Positions 22,165-32,150 of a stretch of DNA of 64,000 nt are shown one piece after another. The stretch spans positions 434,001 to 498,000 of the forward strand of contig JANFAH010000005.1 of the NCBI GenBank assembly GCA_024663395.1, in the 5' to 3' direction. The notes beneath the pieces are model-generated. The model was not told the DNA's origin. It was given only the letters and a program-made list of their open reading frames with translations, and ran no database searches. Both the position numbers and the translations under genes were made by a program. The stretch is from Pisolithus tinctorius (lineage: Eukaryota > Basidiomycota > Agaricomycetes > Boletales > Pisolithaceae). Numbering within the stretch: the first letter of the stretch is position 1; each line of letters starts with the position of its first letter.

Positions 22165-22365
22165 GAATTGCACAGTACTTTTTTTAGTGTTCACACCACA
22201 GCACACTACAATATAATGAAAGGACAATCATCACACCTCAGTCTTGTCAAATAGACCTTTGTCTACATGTTATGATAGTTGTACGAACATAAAGTGATGA
22301 ATTACTGTTGCTATCAACGAAATGCTGGAAATGTAGTGGCTGTGCATTACTTAATTGAGACACTG
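22165..22365 (-). repeat. Right IR/DR end of Tc1 element
   Basis: Inverted partner of the left end: inner repeat at 22165-22178 and outer repeat at 22339-22365, the same 187-base offset. Confidence 0.75.
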
Positions 22366-22367
22366 TA

Positions 22368-22904
22368 CGTAATTGACTGGTGGAGGAATATGTCATCCAT
22401 ATTTTTTTTTTGTATTTGAAAAATAAAATAAAATAGATCGAATTTTATTATTACGATTGCCTCCGTCGGATGTGACAGCACATGCGTCCCTCCAGGATGT
22501 GATACGGTCACTCTGGACGCCGAGAATCGATCCAGCACTATGCGCCCAGACGATCATATCCTCTCTCTATCGCGTAACAGAGCAACGACGTGACCAGTGC
22601 AGGGGCGCTCCTTTCGGCGATTTGCGGTCGCACGACAGACGGGCCTCGCGAGAGCCTCGAGTCTACCAACCCGCGTGCAGCCAGCAGCAAAGAATGAATT
22701 CGATTGCACACGACATGTCCCAATGAATTCCGCCGCCATCCGTATCTCTCGAGAGTCTCGGGCGGCCGCGGAGTTTTCCTGTGCGTCTACTTCGAGCGGC
22801 AGCCCAAATTAGTATGATGTTTCCCACGAGGCTGCACCAGTGGCCGATCAACGTCACGGTAGTTACTGTGTGCTCTCCGCGTCCCAACAGCCAGCGGCCA
22901 GACG
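22368..22904. other. intergenic, promoter of YOS9
   Basis: A/T-rich next to the Tc1 insertion, then normal composition. Several short frames on both strands without family resemblance. Confidence 0.4.
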
Positions 22905-24654
22905 ATGCATCCACTCCAAGCCGTCGTCTTCCTTCTTTCCTCAGGGTGCTTTGCTCGAGCAAGGTTACTTTATTCGGGCCCCGAAGACCTCTACGCATTC
23001 CCTAAAAGTCGTGTTACGTTCCTTAACAACTTTCCTGTCTCCAACGAGACAGCCCGTCGCTGGCTAAGGGAAGGCTTGAAGGGGGGAGAACGTGAATTCA
23101 TGGGCGATTTTCTGGATACCGGTGTCTGGCATCCACCAGCGTTGGTCAGGGAAATTGGCGGTTCTGAGCTTGAGAGCTTCCAACCATTACCGCAAGATTG
23201 TACGTCTGTAGCACGCGCTGCTCGTAATCGGTTTTATTTGACCGCCGACCTCCAGCACAGCTGGGCACCAGCAACTACACCCTTGAGCGCATGAAGATGG
23301 GGCCCGACAGTGATTTCCTTTGTCTCATTCCACCCCCACGTGACAGTTCCCCTGCACCAGAAGAACTCGATAGAAATGAAGCAATTCGAAATGGTTGGTC
23401 GCTATTGCAGCCCTTAACTGGAAAGTGCTTATATGTGTGTCATTTTTCTTTATCTTGGCCCTTTTTGCTCCCGACTTATCTCATTCGCAGCACAGACAAA
23501 CGTGGTTTACATATTCCTATTGTCATAACCGCGAAATCAGACAATTCAAGGAACTTCCTCCCAATCATCCACATGCTCAGGGTATACCAATTTGTATTTT
23601 CTGCATACCGGGTATTCACACACCGTCAGGTTCTTACGAGCCTGCCGAGGATCCCGAGGTAAGCGCTTGTGGATTTTTTAATATTCATTTGCTTGCGCTC
23701 TAAATTTTCAAGTGGGAGGCTTTTACCTTGGGCCGTGCCCCTACTACATCAGAAGCTGGTGCGGATATCGTCGTAGCAGACCAATTCCCACGCACTGCCA
23801 ATTTGGAAGTTGGACACGGTCCTGGCACACGTTATCTTGTCCAGCGGTGGGGTGACGGCACCTTTTGTGACAAAACTGGTAAACCTCGCGAAGTGGAAGT
23901 GCAGGTCGGTGTCAGAATGTCATCGCGCTTGCGAGTTATAATGGGCTTGACCTGTTTTCTTTGCTATCTTTTTTAGTTTCATTGTTCCATGACGATGACC
24001 GACTCCATCCTTTTTGTGCGGGAGGCCAAGACCTGCTCCTACGTGTTGGTGGTGCAAACGCCTCGCCTATGCGGTGAACCGGGCTTCAAATCTCGCCTGC
24101 AAAATCGTGACGAGTTGCTCATTCGATGTCGTCAGATAATCGATCTATCAACTGCCCCCGCAGCTCCTGCAGAGCAGTTGACACAGCTTGAGGAAAGGCA
24201 AAGCGACAATGTGGGCGAGTCCGATTTCCCTCATAGTCTTTCCAATCGGCAGTCCCTCTTTCCCATACCATCTCCGTCATCGACACAGGGTTCTATTGGG
24301 CTTGATCCAAATGCAAAAGATGACCCTTTCGACGGCATTCTCAGACGAACAATGGAAGCCCTGATGAAGAATCCCGAAATTCAGGCTCTCACAGGTAGTA
24401 ATCAACAAGTGTACCTAAATCGCGGAGAAGACGGTGAAATTATCATTGAGATCCTGGAGGAAATACCTATGGATGGTTCAGGCGCTGGAGCTACCCGAAA
24501 CGAAATGTCCCCCGAAGCGTATTCGCAGTTGACGGATGCTTTGCGGAAGGCGGGCTTTGATGTGAGGGACGATATGGAGGTAAACAGTGAGGGGGGTGAG
24601 ATGCATGATGAGGAAGATGAAGAACAATCTCATAACCTGAGAGATGAGTTGTGA
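22905..24654 (+). CDS. YOS9: ER quality-control lectin OS-9/Yos9 with C-terminal RDEL
   Basis: Five exons (22905-23199, 23256-23434, 23491-23658, 23713-23904, 23977-24654) give 503 residues; introns are 54-72 bp. Residues 1-19 form a signal peptide (LQAVVFLLSSGCFARA). The MRH lectin domain spans about 150-310: YSYCHNREIRQFKE, YLVQRWGDGTFCDKTGKPR and QTPRLCGEPGF carry the paired cysteines and the Gln, Arg, Glu and Tyr sugar contacts. The C-terminal third is acidic and low-complexity and the protein ends in RDEL, an HDEL-like ER retention signal. Family knowledge: it reads trimmed N-glycans on misfolded proteins and passes them to the Hrd1 ubiquitin ligase for ER-associated degradation. The stop codon sits at the edge of the CpG-poor repeat block. 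Confidence 0.9.
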
Positions 24655-25156
24655 TGTGGGTCTTCACTGCTTGCATAGTGGCTACTTCATGTGTTCACAC
24701 TGGAAGTTACATGTGGATCATCTTAAACAGGCTAGTGGAATCTGTGATTTGTGTCATGAAGGTTTGCAGTTGCCTGTATTATATTATGCTGAAACTGTTT
24801 CCTGTCACTTTTGATTACTTCTAAATTCTACTGGGAGTACTGTTACTTTCCACATAGTTGCCTACCTGTTGACTTCAGTTCTTGGTGCTGAGGCCAGTCC
24901 AGAGTGTGGTTGGGTGGTAACTGGCTTATTCAGAACAGAGATGTGAGCTGATTGGACCTAACAACTGAGGGCTTAGTGCTATATTCCTTTGCATGGGTTC
25001 TGGTCTGGTCAAGGGGTTCAGAGGTGAGTCTGGGTTGGGAAATGACTAAGTACAGTATGATACTAGGACTGGAGTCAGGATATTGTGCCAAAGGTGGTAG
25101 TGGCCCAACCAAAGTGGTAGGCAGTTTTGTTTTGTTTCATGTCTTTTTCTGGTATA
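24655..25156. other. decayed sequence, not assigned
   Basis: CpG-poor and G/T-rich on the plus strand. Probably older coding DNA of the adjacent Ty3 relic or another element, but no motif is left that I can name. Confidence 0.4.
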
Positions 25157-25830
25157 CTAGTGGTAGACCTGAGTTGATTGAGGTGGAGATAAGTGGAAAG
25201 GAGAAACAAGATGATAAGGAAAATCCACATATGTATATATGGAATACATTGGAGTGAGGTGAAAAATGTACATAGTAGGGTATGGTTGCTGTAGTGGGTG
25301 GAGCACTAACTTGGAGGTTGGTACAGTCCAGCTTTGTGAAGGGTAGCATTCATGGAAGGTGGCAACAATGTCAGACATGTTATCCAATTCAGTTGTAAGC
25401 AACCATGATATTTTGCCATCAATGCCTTCATAACCAGCCCAGTGGTTTAGGTACAAGAGCTGACACCAGTGGTGGCAGCAATATACTTTAGAGTCAAGTA
25501 TCTCAGATACCTTGCAATTGATATCACCATTGACAGTGACAGAAGGAGATGTGAGGTTGATGATGATTTGGGAAGGGGTTGGCCACTGCAGGTTCTATTT
25601 GTGAAACATGGAAGACAGGGTGGGCCAATGCATACATACATAAACTGCCACCAAGCTTGCTGGCTCCTTGATTTTGTAGACTTTGACCTGCAACTTGAAC
25701 TTGGGCCATGAAAAGACCTGGTGGCCCTTGATGTCCTCTCCAAATGGCCTGATCATATCTCTGATCACAATGAAGACAACAAAGGAGTTACCCTCCCCCT
25801 CCCCCAATCCTCATTCATTAATCTCATTGA
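25157..25830 (-). pseudogene. Relic Ty3 chromovirus integrase end with chromodomain
   Basis: Pieces in different frames match the C-terminal end of the gypsy-1 polyprotein: PVFHVSQIEPAVANPFPNHH (gypsy-1 has PVFHVSQLEAAVANPFPN) and a chromodomain tail with LNHWAGYEGIDGKISWLLTT (gypsy-1: LVRWAGYENTNEETSWLLAT). Stops and frameshifts break it, and all CpG is gone. It is from the same chromovirus lineage but much older. No LTR was found directly attached. Confidence 0.75.
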
Positions 25831-26116
25831 TACCAACATCTGAAATGGTTGTGCTTTCCTCTACAAAGGGCCCCATTGTGTTATGCCACTGGTTTCACTG
25901 TTGATCAATCTGGTTGCAGTGCTACATCTCATATGGTCCTTGCAGTGCTAGCATTTCAAATTTGTCACTGTAGTTGCTGTCACAGCCTTCAGGGTTGTAT
26001 ACATCACTATCCATCTCAAGCCTATGCATCTGATTGCATAGCCTGTCAAGCATAGCCCCTATTTCATGTTTCCCTTGATCATTTCCTTACTGTGTATCAT
26101 TGTGCATTCCTATGTT
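25831..26116. other. decayed sequence, not assigned
   Basis: CpG-poor sequence between the chromovirus relic and the first palindrome element; nothing recognised. Confidence 0.4.
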
Positions 26117-26118
26117 TA

Positions 26119-27691
26119 CAGTGAGGGACAAAAGTGTTGCAATGTTTGTGAGGTGTGACTTGTTGCTGATGTAGCTCAGGCTATTCTGCACAGATAATGA
26201 TGATACCTATACCATTGGAAAGGGGTGACTCTAAGCTTTCCAGCGCACTAAGGTTCAGTCCAAACAAAGCAATACATGCCAAGATACACCCTATTCTTTC
26301 TGAAAAGTGCATTGCAACACTTTTGTCCCTGACTGGTGAAATCATGAAATGTGACCTTTTGATGGGATTGCAGGCATGGAGGATGGGAAAAAATGATTAC
26401 ATAATAAACCACATGATCATCCAGATGATTTGTCAGCATGTAAACAATGACAAACATTGGACTTGTACCATTAATCCTCCCTCTTTTACCACAACTCATG
26501 AAATCATCTCTCTAGCTCACATGGTCATTTTCTCAAGGAATTCTTATCAAATACTGGTGGCCACCACAGTTCCATCAGTATAACATGCTCTCAGAACCAT
26601 CAGTCCCTTGAAAAACCTGTTGTCAGTCATTTCCTGGACTGTTTCTCCCCCCATGCCTGATGTATTCTGGGACTAATCAGTACTTGGAAGGCTGAAAATG
26701 TTATGGAAGTCAATCTGGCACTTCAGAACATGATGTACAAACCAGTCCCCTCTCAACCAATGCATTTCTGGCACAGGGACAGTGGTATGGAAGTTAGGGC
26801 AAGACAGAATCCTCTTTACCCCTGGGTGTCATCAGAAGGATATGCTACTGAACTGCCATGGAGCAGAATCCTGTGCTTCCATCTGGCCTTGAATATTGCC
26901 TTTGGTCACATATGACCAAATAATCCTTCCCCAGTCATCTACAGTTCAGATCAGAGCAAGATCTAGTGAACCCTCTTATGGTGCTCAGAGCACAAGGAGG
27001 TTTTGTCTCACCCCAACTTCCATATCAGTGTTCCTGTGCCAGAAATGCATTGGTTGAGAGGGGACTGGTTTGTACATCATGTTCTGAAGTGCCAGATTGA
27101 CTTCCATAACATTTTCAGCCTTCCAAGTACTGATTAGTCCCAGAATACATCAGGCATGGGGGGAGAAACAGTCCAGGAAATGACTGACAACAGGTTTTTC
27201 AAGGGACTGATGGTTCTGAGAGCATGTTATACTGATGGAACTGTGGTGGCCACCAGTATTTGATAAGAATTCCTTGAGAAAATGACCATGTGAGCTAGAG
27301 AGATGATTTCATGAGTTGTGGTAAAAGAGGGAGGATTAATGGTACAAGTCCAATGTTTGTCATTGTTTACATGCTGACAAATCATCTGGATGATCATGTG
27401 GTTTATTATGTAATCATTTTTTCCCATCCTCCATGCCTGCAATCCCATCAAAAGGTCACATTTCATGATTTCACCAGTCAGGGACAAAAGTGTTGCAATG
27501 CACTTTTCAGAAAGAATAGGGTGTATCTTGGCATGTATTGCTTTGTTTGGACTGAACCTTAGTGCGCTGGAAAGCTTAGAGTCACCCCTTTCCAATGGTA
27601 TAGGTATCATCATTATCTGTGCAGAATAGCCTGAGCTACATCAGCAACAAGTCACACCTCACAAACATTGCAACACTTTTGTCCCTCACTG
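26119..27691. mobile_element. Giant-palindrome (foldback) element FB1, Tc1-like ends
   Basis: 1,573 bp flanked by TA (26117-26118, 27692-27693). Ends are inverted and start CAGTGAGGGACAAAAGTGTT. The two arms (about 26119-26776 and 27034-27691) show no difference by eye over roughly 660 bp, so the same 128-codon open frame appears on both strands; it is a by-product, not a gene. Inside each arm, about 190 bases from the end, the terminal motif recurs inverted (26310-26335 and 27475-27500). The central 250 bp are only weakly palindromic around TTTGGTCACATATGACCAAA (26901-26920). No transposase is encoded; TA duplication and CAGTG ends suggest mobilisation by a Tc1/mariner transposase. Confidence 0.85.
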
Positions 27692-27693
27692 TA

Positions 27694-27904
27694 CCTGTAT
27701 GTTCCTGATTCCTTCTGACTCACATCATTGCCCCTCACTGCACACACCTGTGGTGCTGCAGTTGGTATGGCATCACCTGTGATACAATCATTTACTTCTC
27801 CCATTTTGTGTTCACTGTGCTGAATACTTGAGTTTGTCTGTCACTACTTAGAGGTATATAAATCCCAGTACAGTACTCTGTATTCTTTAGATTTTTGCTA
27901 CCTT
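27694..27904. other. decayed sequence between FB1 and an old LTR
   Basis: CpG-poor, A/T-rich; TATAAATCCC near 27854 could be an old promoter. Not assigned. Confidence 0.35.
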
Positions 27905-28638
27905 TGTCATGACCATGCATTCATCCTAAGTCCTCACTCACTCCACACCCCTTTCCACTGGTCATTCACTCACTCTGTGCCAACTCTGCCCATCCCCTGA
28001 CATTATGAGTCATCTCTGCTCTGACTGCTGTCAGACTTGTACTGTTCCCCTACCAGACTGCATGGACTGTTCTCTGGGGAGTCATGTGACTACCCTTTGG
28101 ACTTCTCCCTGACAGTGCATGATCAGGTACTCTGCAGTGTGCACACCACATGGTCCAGCACCTGGACTGTTTCCTTTTTGGGATGTTCTGTGTTACCTGT
28201 TTGTATGTCCTCCATCTACCCTTCATTCATCGTCTAGGAAGTTTTACTTGAAAATTTATGAGTCTCCATATGTCAGTTCCAATTCTGGTTACTGTACCTC
28301 CATAGTAATATAAAAGCATGTGTTGTACTCCACTGTTCTTCAGTACAAATATCAACTTAGTTCCTACTCCTTCTGTCTCCATCTTCTGCCTGTGGGGGTT
28401 ACCTCTGACATTCCATCTGTACTCTCCCTCTGAAATATGAGGGCTGAGATTGTGCAAGGGGGTACTGCATGAGCTAAGCCCAATGCCCTCACTCCACTCT
28501 GCCTTTGTCTTGGTGGACTTTGTTCCTGCCAACACTCTGCCAATCAGAGTTCTGCCTTCTTGTGTTGGACTTGCTTCCAAACTTCTCCCCAGACCTTGTC
28601 TAGCATCAGAGTTGGTTGGAGTAGGCCTGGACTTGACA
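27905..28638 (+). repeat. Old solo LTR of the gypsy-1/gypsy-2 family
   Basis: 734 bp from TGTCATGACC to GGACTTGACA, alignable along its whole length with the 714-bp gypsy LTRs, with most former CpG sites now TG or CA. Flanked by perfect 5-bp target duplications ACCTT (27900-27904 and 28639-28643). The predicted RNA start motif survives as AGTACAAATAT near 28,342, a CpG-decayed form of AGTACGAATAT. It shows the same family was active here long ago. Confidence 0.92.
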
Positions 28639-28789
28639 ACCTTGCAATTACCCTTGCAAGCTTTCATGCTCTCTGATGTTTCCTTTTGCATGTTCTGCCT
28701 GTCTACCAATGGTGGAGCCTTTGTAAACAATTGGCACCATGTGATTCAAGCTGGGTAGCCATTAGGGGTTTTGACACATTCTGCCCATA

Positions 28790-30360
28790 CAGTGAAGGAC
28801 AGAACTGTTGCAATGTTTGTGATGTGTGCATTGTTGATGATGTAGCTCAGGATATTCTGCATGGGGAGTCATGGTACATATACCATTGGAAAGGGGTGAC
28901 TCCAAGCTTTCCAGAACACTAAGGTATATATCACACAAAGCCATAAATGCTGAGATATACTATATTCTTTCCAAAAGGTGCATTGCAACACTTTTGTCCT
29001 GACTGGTGAAATAATGAAAAGTGACCTTGTGATGGGATTGAGGGCATGAGGGATGGGAAAATATGATTACATAATAAATCACATGATCTTCTAGATGCTT
29101 TGTCAGCATGTAAACAATGACAAACATTGGACTTGTACCATTAACCCTCCCTCTTTTACCACAACTCATGAAATCATCTCTCTGGCTCACATGGTCATTT
29201 TCTCAGGGAAATCTTATCAAATACTGGTGGCCACTACAGTACCATCAGTATGACATGCTCTCAGAACCATCAGTCCCTTAAACAACCTGCCATTAGTCAT
29301 TCCCTGCAATGTTTCCCCACCCATGCCTGATGTGTTTTGGGACTAATCAGTACTTGGAAGGCTGAGAATGTTATAAAGGTCAATCTGGCACCTCAGAATA
29401 TGATGTACAAACCAGTCCCCTCTCAACCAATGCATTTCTAGCACAGGGACACTGGTATGGAAGTTGGGGTGAGACAAAACCTCCTTGTGCTCCAAGCACC
29501 ATAAGAGGGTTCACTAGATCTTGCTCCGATCTGAACTGTAGATGACTGGGGAAGGGTTATTTGGTCATATGTGACCAAAGTCAATATTCAGGGCTAGATG
29601 GAAGCACAGGGTTCTGCTCCATGGCAGTTCAGTAGCATATCCTTCTAATGACACCCAGGGGTAAAGAGGATTTTGTCTTGCCCTAACTTCCATACCACTG
29701 TCCCTGTGCCAGAAATGCATTGGTTGAGAGGGGACTAGTCTATCCATCATGTGCTGAAGTGCCAGATTGACCTTCATAATGTTCTCAGCCTTCCAAGTAC
29801 TGATTAGTCCCAAAACACATCAGGCATGGGTGGGGAAACATTGCAGGGAATGACTAATGGCAGGTTGTTTAAGGGACTGATGGTTCTGAGAGCATGTCAT
29901 ACTGATGGTACTGTAGTGGCCACCAGTATTTGATAAGATTTCCCTGAGAAAATGACCATGTGAGCCAGAGAGATGATTTCATGAGTTGTGGTAAAAGAGG
30001 GAGGGTTAATGGTACAAGTCCAATGTTTGTCATTGTTTACATGCTGACAAAGCATCTAGAAGATCATGTGATTTATTATGTAATCATATTTTCCCATCCC
30101 TCATGCCCTCAATCCCATCACAAGGTCACTTTTCATTATTTCACCAGTCAGGACAAAAGTGTTGCAATGCACCTTTTGGAAAGAATACAGTATATCTCAG
30201 CATTTATGGCTTTGTGTGGTATATACCTTAGTGTTTTGGAAAGCTTGGAGTCACCCCTTTCCAATGGTATATGTATCATAACTCTCCATGCAGAATAGCC
30301 TGAGCTACATCATCAACAATGTACACATCACAAACATTGCAGCAGTTTTGTCTGTCACTG
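28790..30360. mobile_element. Giant-palindrome element FB2, second copy
   Basis: 1,571 bp flanked by TA (28788-28789, 30361-30362), homologous to FB1 along its length, with the central loop in the opposite orientation. The arms are near-identical in their inner part (the same 76-codon frame occurs on both strands at 28960-29190 and 29960-30190) but differ at several positions in the outer 150 bp. The inner inverted copy of the terminal motif is present (around 28,979-29,004). Confidence 0.85.
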
Positions 30361-30445
30361 TAGGTCACTTCTGTCTATTTTTGCATACATCAGAAAACCC
30401 CAAAAAAACTACCAGAATGTGACAGCTTACCACAGATTTTGTTAT

Positions 30446-30639
30446 GCTGTCATAGTACCTTACAGTACCTCAGAGTCCCCAGAGACTCCCAGTCCTAGAG
30501 CATTTTTATGTCACAGTATCCTACAGTACTTCACGTTACCCTAGGGTCCCCAGAGTGTCCCAGCCCTACAGGAATTCATGGCACAGCATACCACAGTACT
30601 ACACAATATTCTAGAGTGACCCCATCCCACAGCAATTCC
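30446..30639 (+). repeat. Three degenerate tandem units of about 62-68 bp
   Basis: Units begin near 30446, 30508 and 30576 and share the order CACAG, CCTACAGTACT, CCCAGAG and CCCAGCCCTA. They are too diverged to give exact borders. Confidence 0.55.
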
Positions 30640-30737
30640 ATTGGGATACATACATTTGGTAGTCCACCACACAACACAACACTATACTTTGGTAATCAGA
30701 ACACATCAAACACTACAAAAATAATCCTAATCATGAC

Positions 30738-30826
30738 TTCCAAACCTAAACCTAAACCTATCCTAATCCCATCCAAGTCTAATCCTAATCCAATGCTAAT
30801 CTCACCCTAATCCTAATATACTGTAC
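30738..30826 (+). repeat. Telomere-like degenerate CCTAA repeats
   Basis: Runs such as CCTAAACCTAAACC and CCTAATCC recur in about 90 bases. They resemble the CCCTAA telomere repeat of filamentous fungi but are imperfect. Confidence 0.5.
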
Positions 30827-32150
30827 TTCTTTCACTTGTATCTTGCCCATTTTTTGGGAATCATGATGGGAAAGTGCACCACTGTGATCATCTCACCAGG
30901 GGCTACAACCTTACTTATGATATCATCACAATCCAGTGGCATTTTGTGTGCAAAAACTCAGGACTTTTGGAGTATTTTTCATTTTTCTCATGCAAATTTT
31001 CACTTCTTGAGAAGGTAAGCATACCCCCATGATCCCATAATTAAGGGCTACAACTTTCATTATCACACCATTACTCTACAGTTACTTCCTGTGGCAGTAC
31101 ACTAGCTGTGGTGTGGACAAAAAAAAATAGGTGTACTTGCACAGGTCACATGGCCTTATTTGCAATTGTTTGTACCACAGTTCTATTTAAACCATCCACA
31201 TTTCCAACCCTCTCTATCTTCTCAACCACAACCATCTCTCCTTCTCAACTCCATCCTCCATCACTGCTTTCCTTCATCACTACTTCAAGTCTCCTCCTTG
31301 TAAGTCCATACTATGTTCTTGACCTTGACTTACCACTAACTTGATTCTCTTTACATAGGTAATATGATTATGTTAAGTCCATTTCTGTCATCTCTAAGTA
31401 GTGTCTACTGGTATATGAGTATTGCAATTCCATGTATTTACACAGTTGAGAATTGTTTGTATTTTGACTATTTGATCTCTGGAAGTTGACACATTACTGG
31501 GGGTGTCTAGAGAAGTATGTACACTACTGCATCAGTATTTTTACAAAAGTCTAAATTAGACTTATCCCAGAAAATATACAAGTGGTGCAGTGGCAGTGCA
31601 GGCCCCATGTGGCAGGTGGGCTCATGCTGGGTCATGTGATCTTAACCCTAACCTGATGCATGCTGATGGCTCCTGAACAAGGCAGGGGCATGTGAGCTTA
31701 ATCTTAACCCTGGCCCTGCCTCCTGGCCTGAATGGGAAAGGGATGGGGCAGCAGTGTGGGACATGCAACTGTGTCAATTAATGGGCATGCACATGGGCCA
31801 TAAATGTAAGGGTAGCAGTAACAGTAAGTGAGTAAATGAGGGATATGACAGCAAGTACAAGTGTGAGCATGCTAATGGGAATTCCTATCACAAGATGAGT
31901 TAGATGAGATGAGAGAGATGAGAAAAGAGATTCAAACGGATGGGCAAGAAAGTGAGGACAGAAAAGCAAAGAACAGGAGAGAAAAAGAATAGAAATGAAA
32001 GAAGAAGAAACAAGATGAACAAAGGAAAGGATAGTGGGAGAGCAAGTAGGGGCCAATGGCTGGGAGCAGTGAAGGTCAGGAGTGCAACTGTGAGCAAGCT
32101 GCAGATGTGATTAGAGGAGGTTGTGGTAGGTTGTGGTGCAGTACTAAAGC
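30827..32150. other. decayed sequence, not assigned
   Basis: CpG-poor. Isolated CTTAACCCTAACC-like strings occur near 31,645, a TATTTAAACC box near 31,183 and an A/G-rich run from 31,900 to 32,050. No gene or element boundary could be supported. Confidence 0.35.

Larger units (their letters stand above)
20756..22365 (-). mobile_element. Complete Tc1/mariner element with IR/DR-type ends
   Basis: A 1,610-bp element flanked by TA (20754-20755 and 22366-22367). The terminal 27 bases are perfect inverted repeats beginning CAGTGTCTCAATTAAGTAAT. A second inverted pair, GTACTGTGCAATTC, lies inside at 20943-20956 and 22165-22178, exactly 187 bases from each end; the sequence between outer and inner repeats is not conserved. 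The pre-insertion site reads ACG-TA-CGT, itself a palindrome. One full-length transposase gene on the minus strand has no visible defect, so the element may be active or very recent. Confidence 0.95.

Noticed and set aside
26197..27613. Identical 128-codon ORFs on both strands (26197-26583 plus, 27227-27613 minus)
   Set aside because: They are the two arms of the FB1 palindrome. The composition is not protein-like and FB2 does not conserve the full frame.
20756..30360. Idea that FB1 and FB2 are deletion derivatives of the intact Tc1 element
   Set aside because: Only the first five bases (CAGTG) and the TA target are shared; beyond that the ends differ, so a different, unseen transposase is more likely.
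30446..30639. CRISPR-like array
   Set aside because: Degenerate tandem units without constant repeats and unique spacers, in a eukaryotic repeat region.
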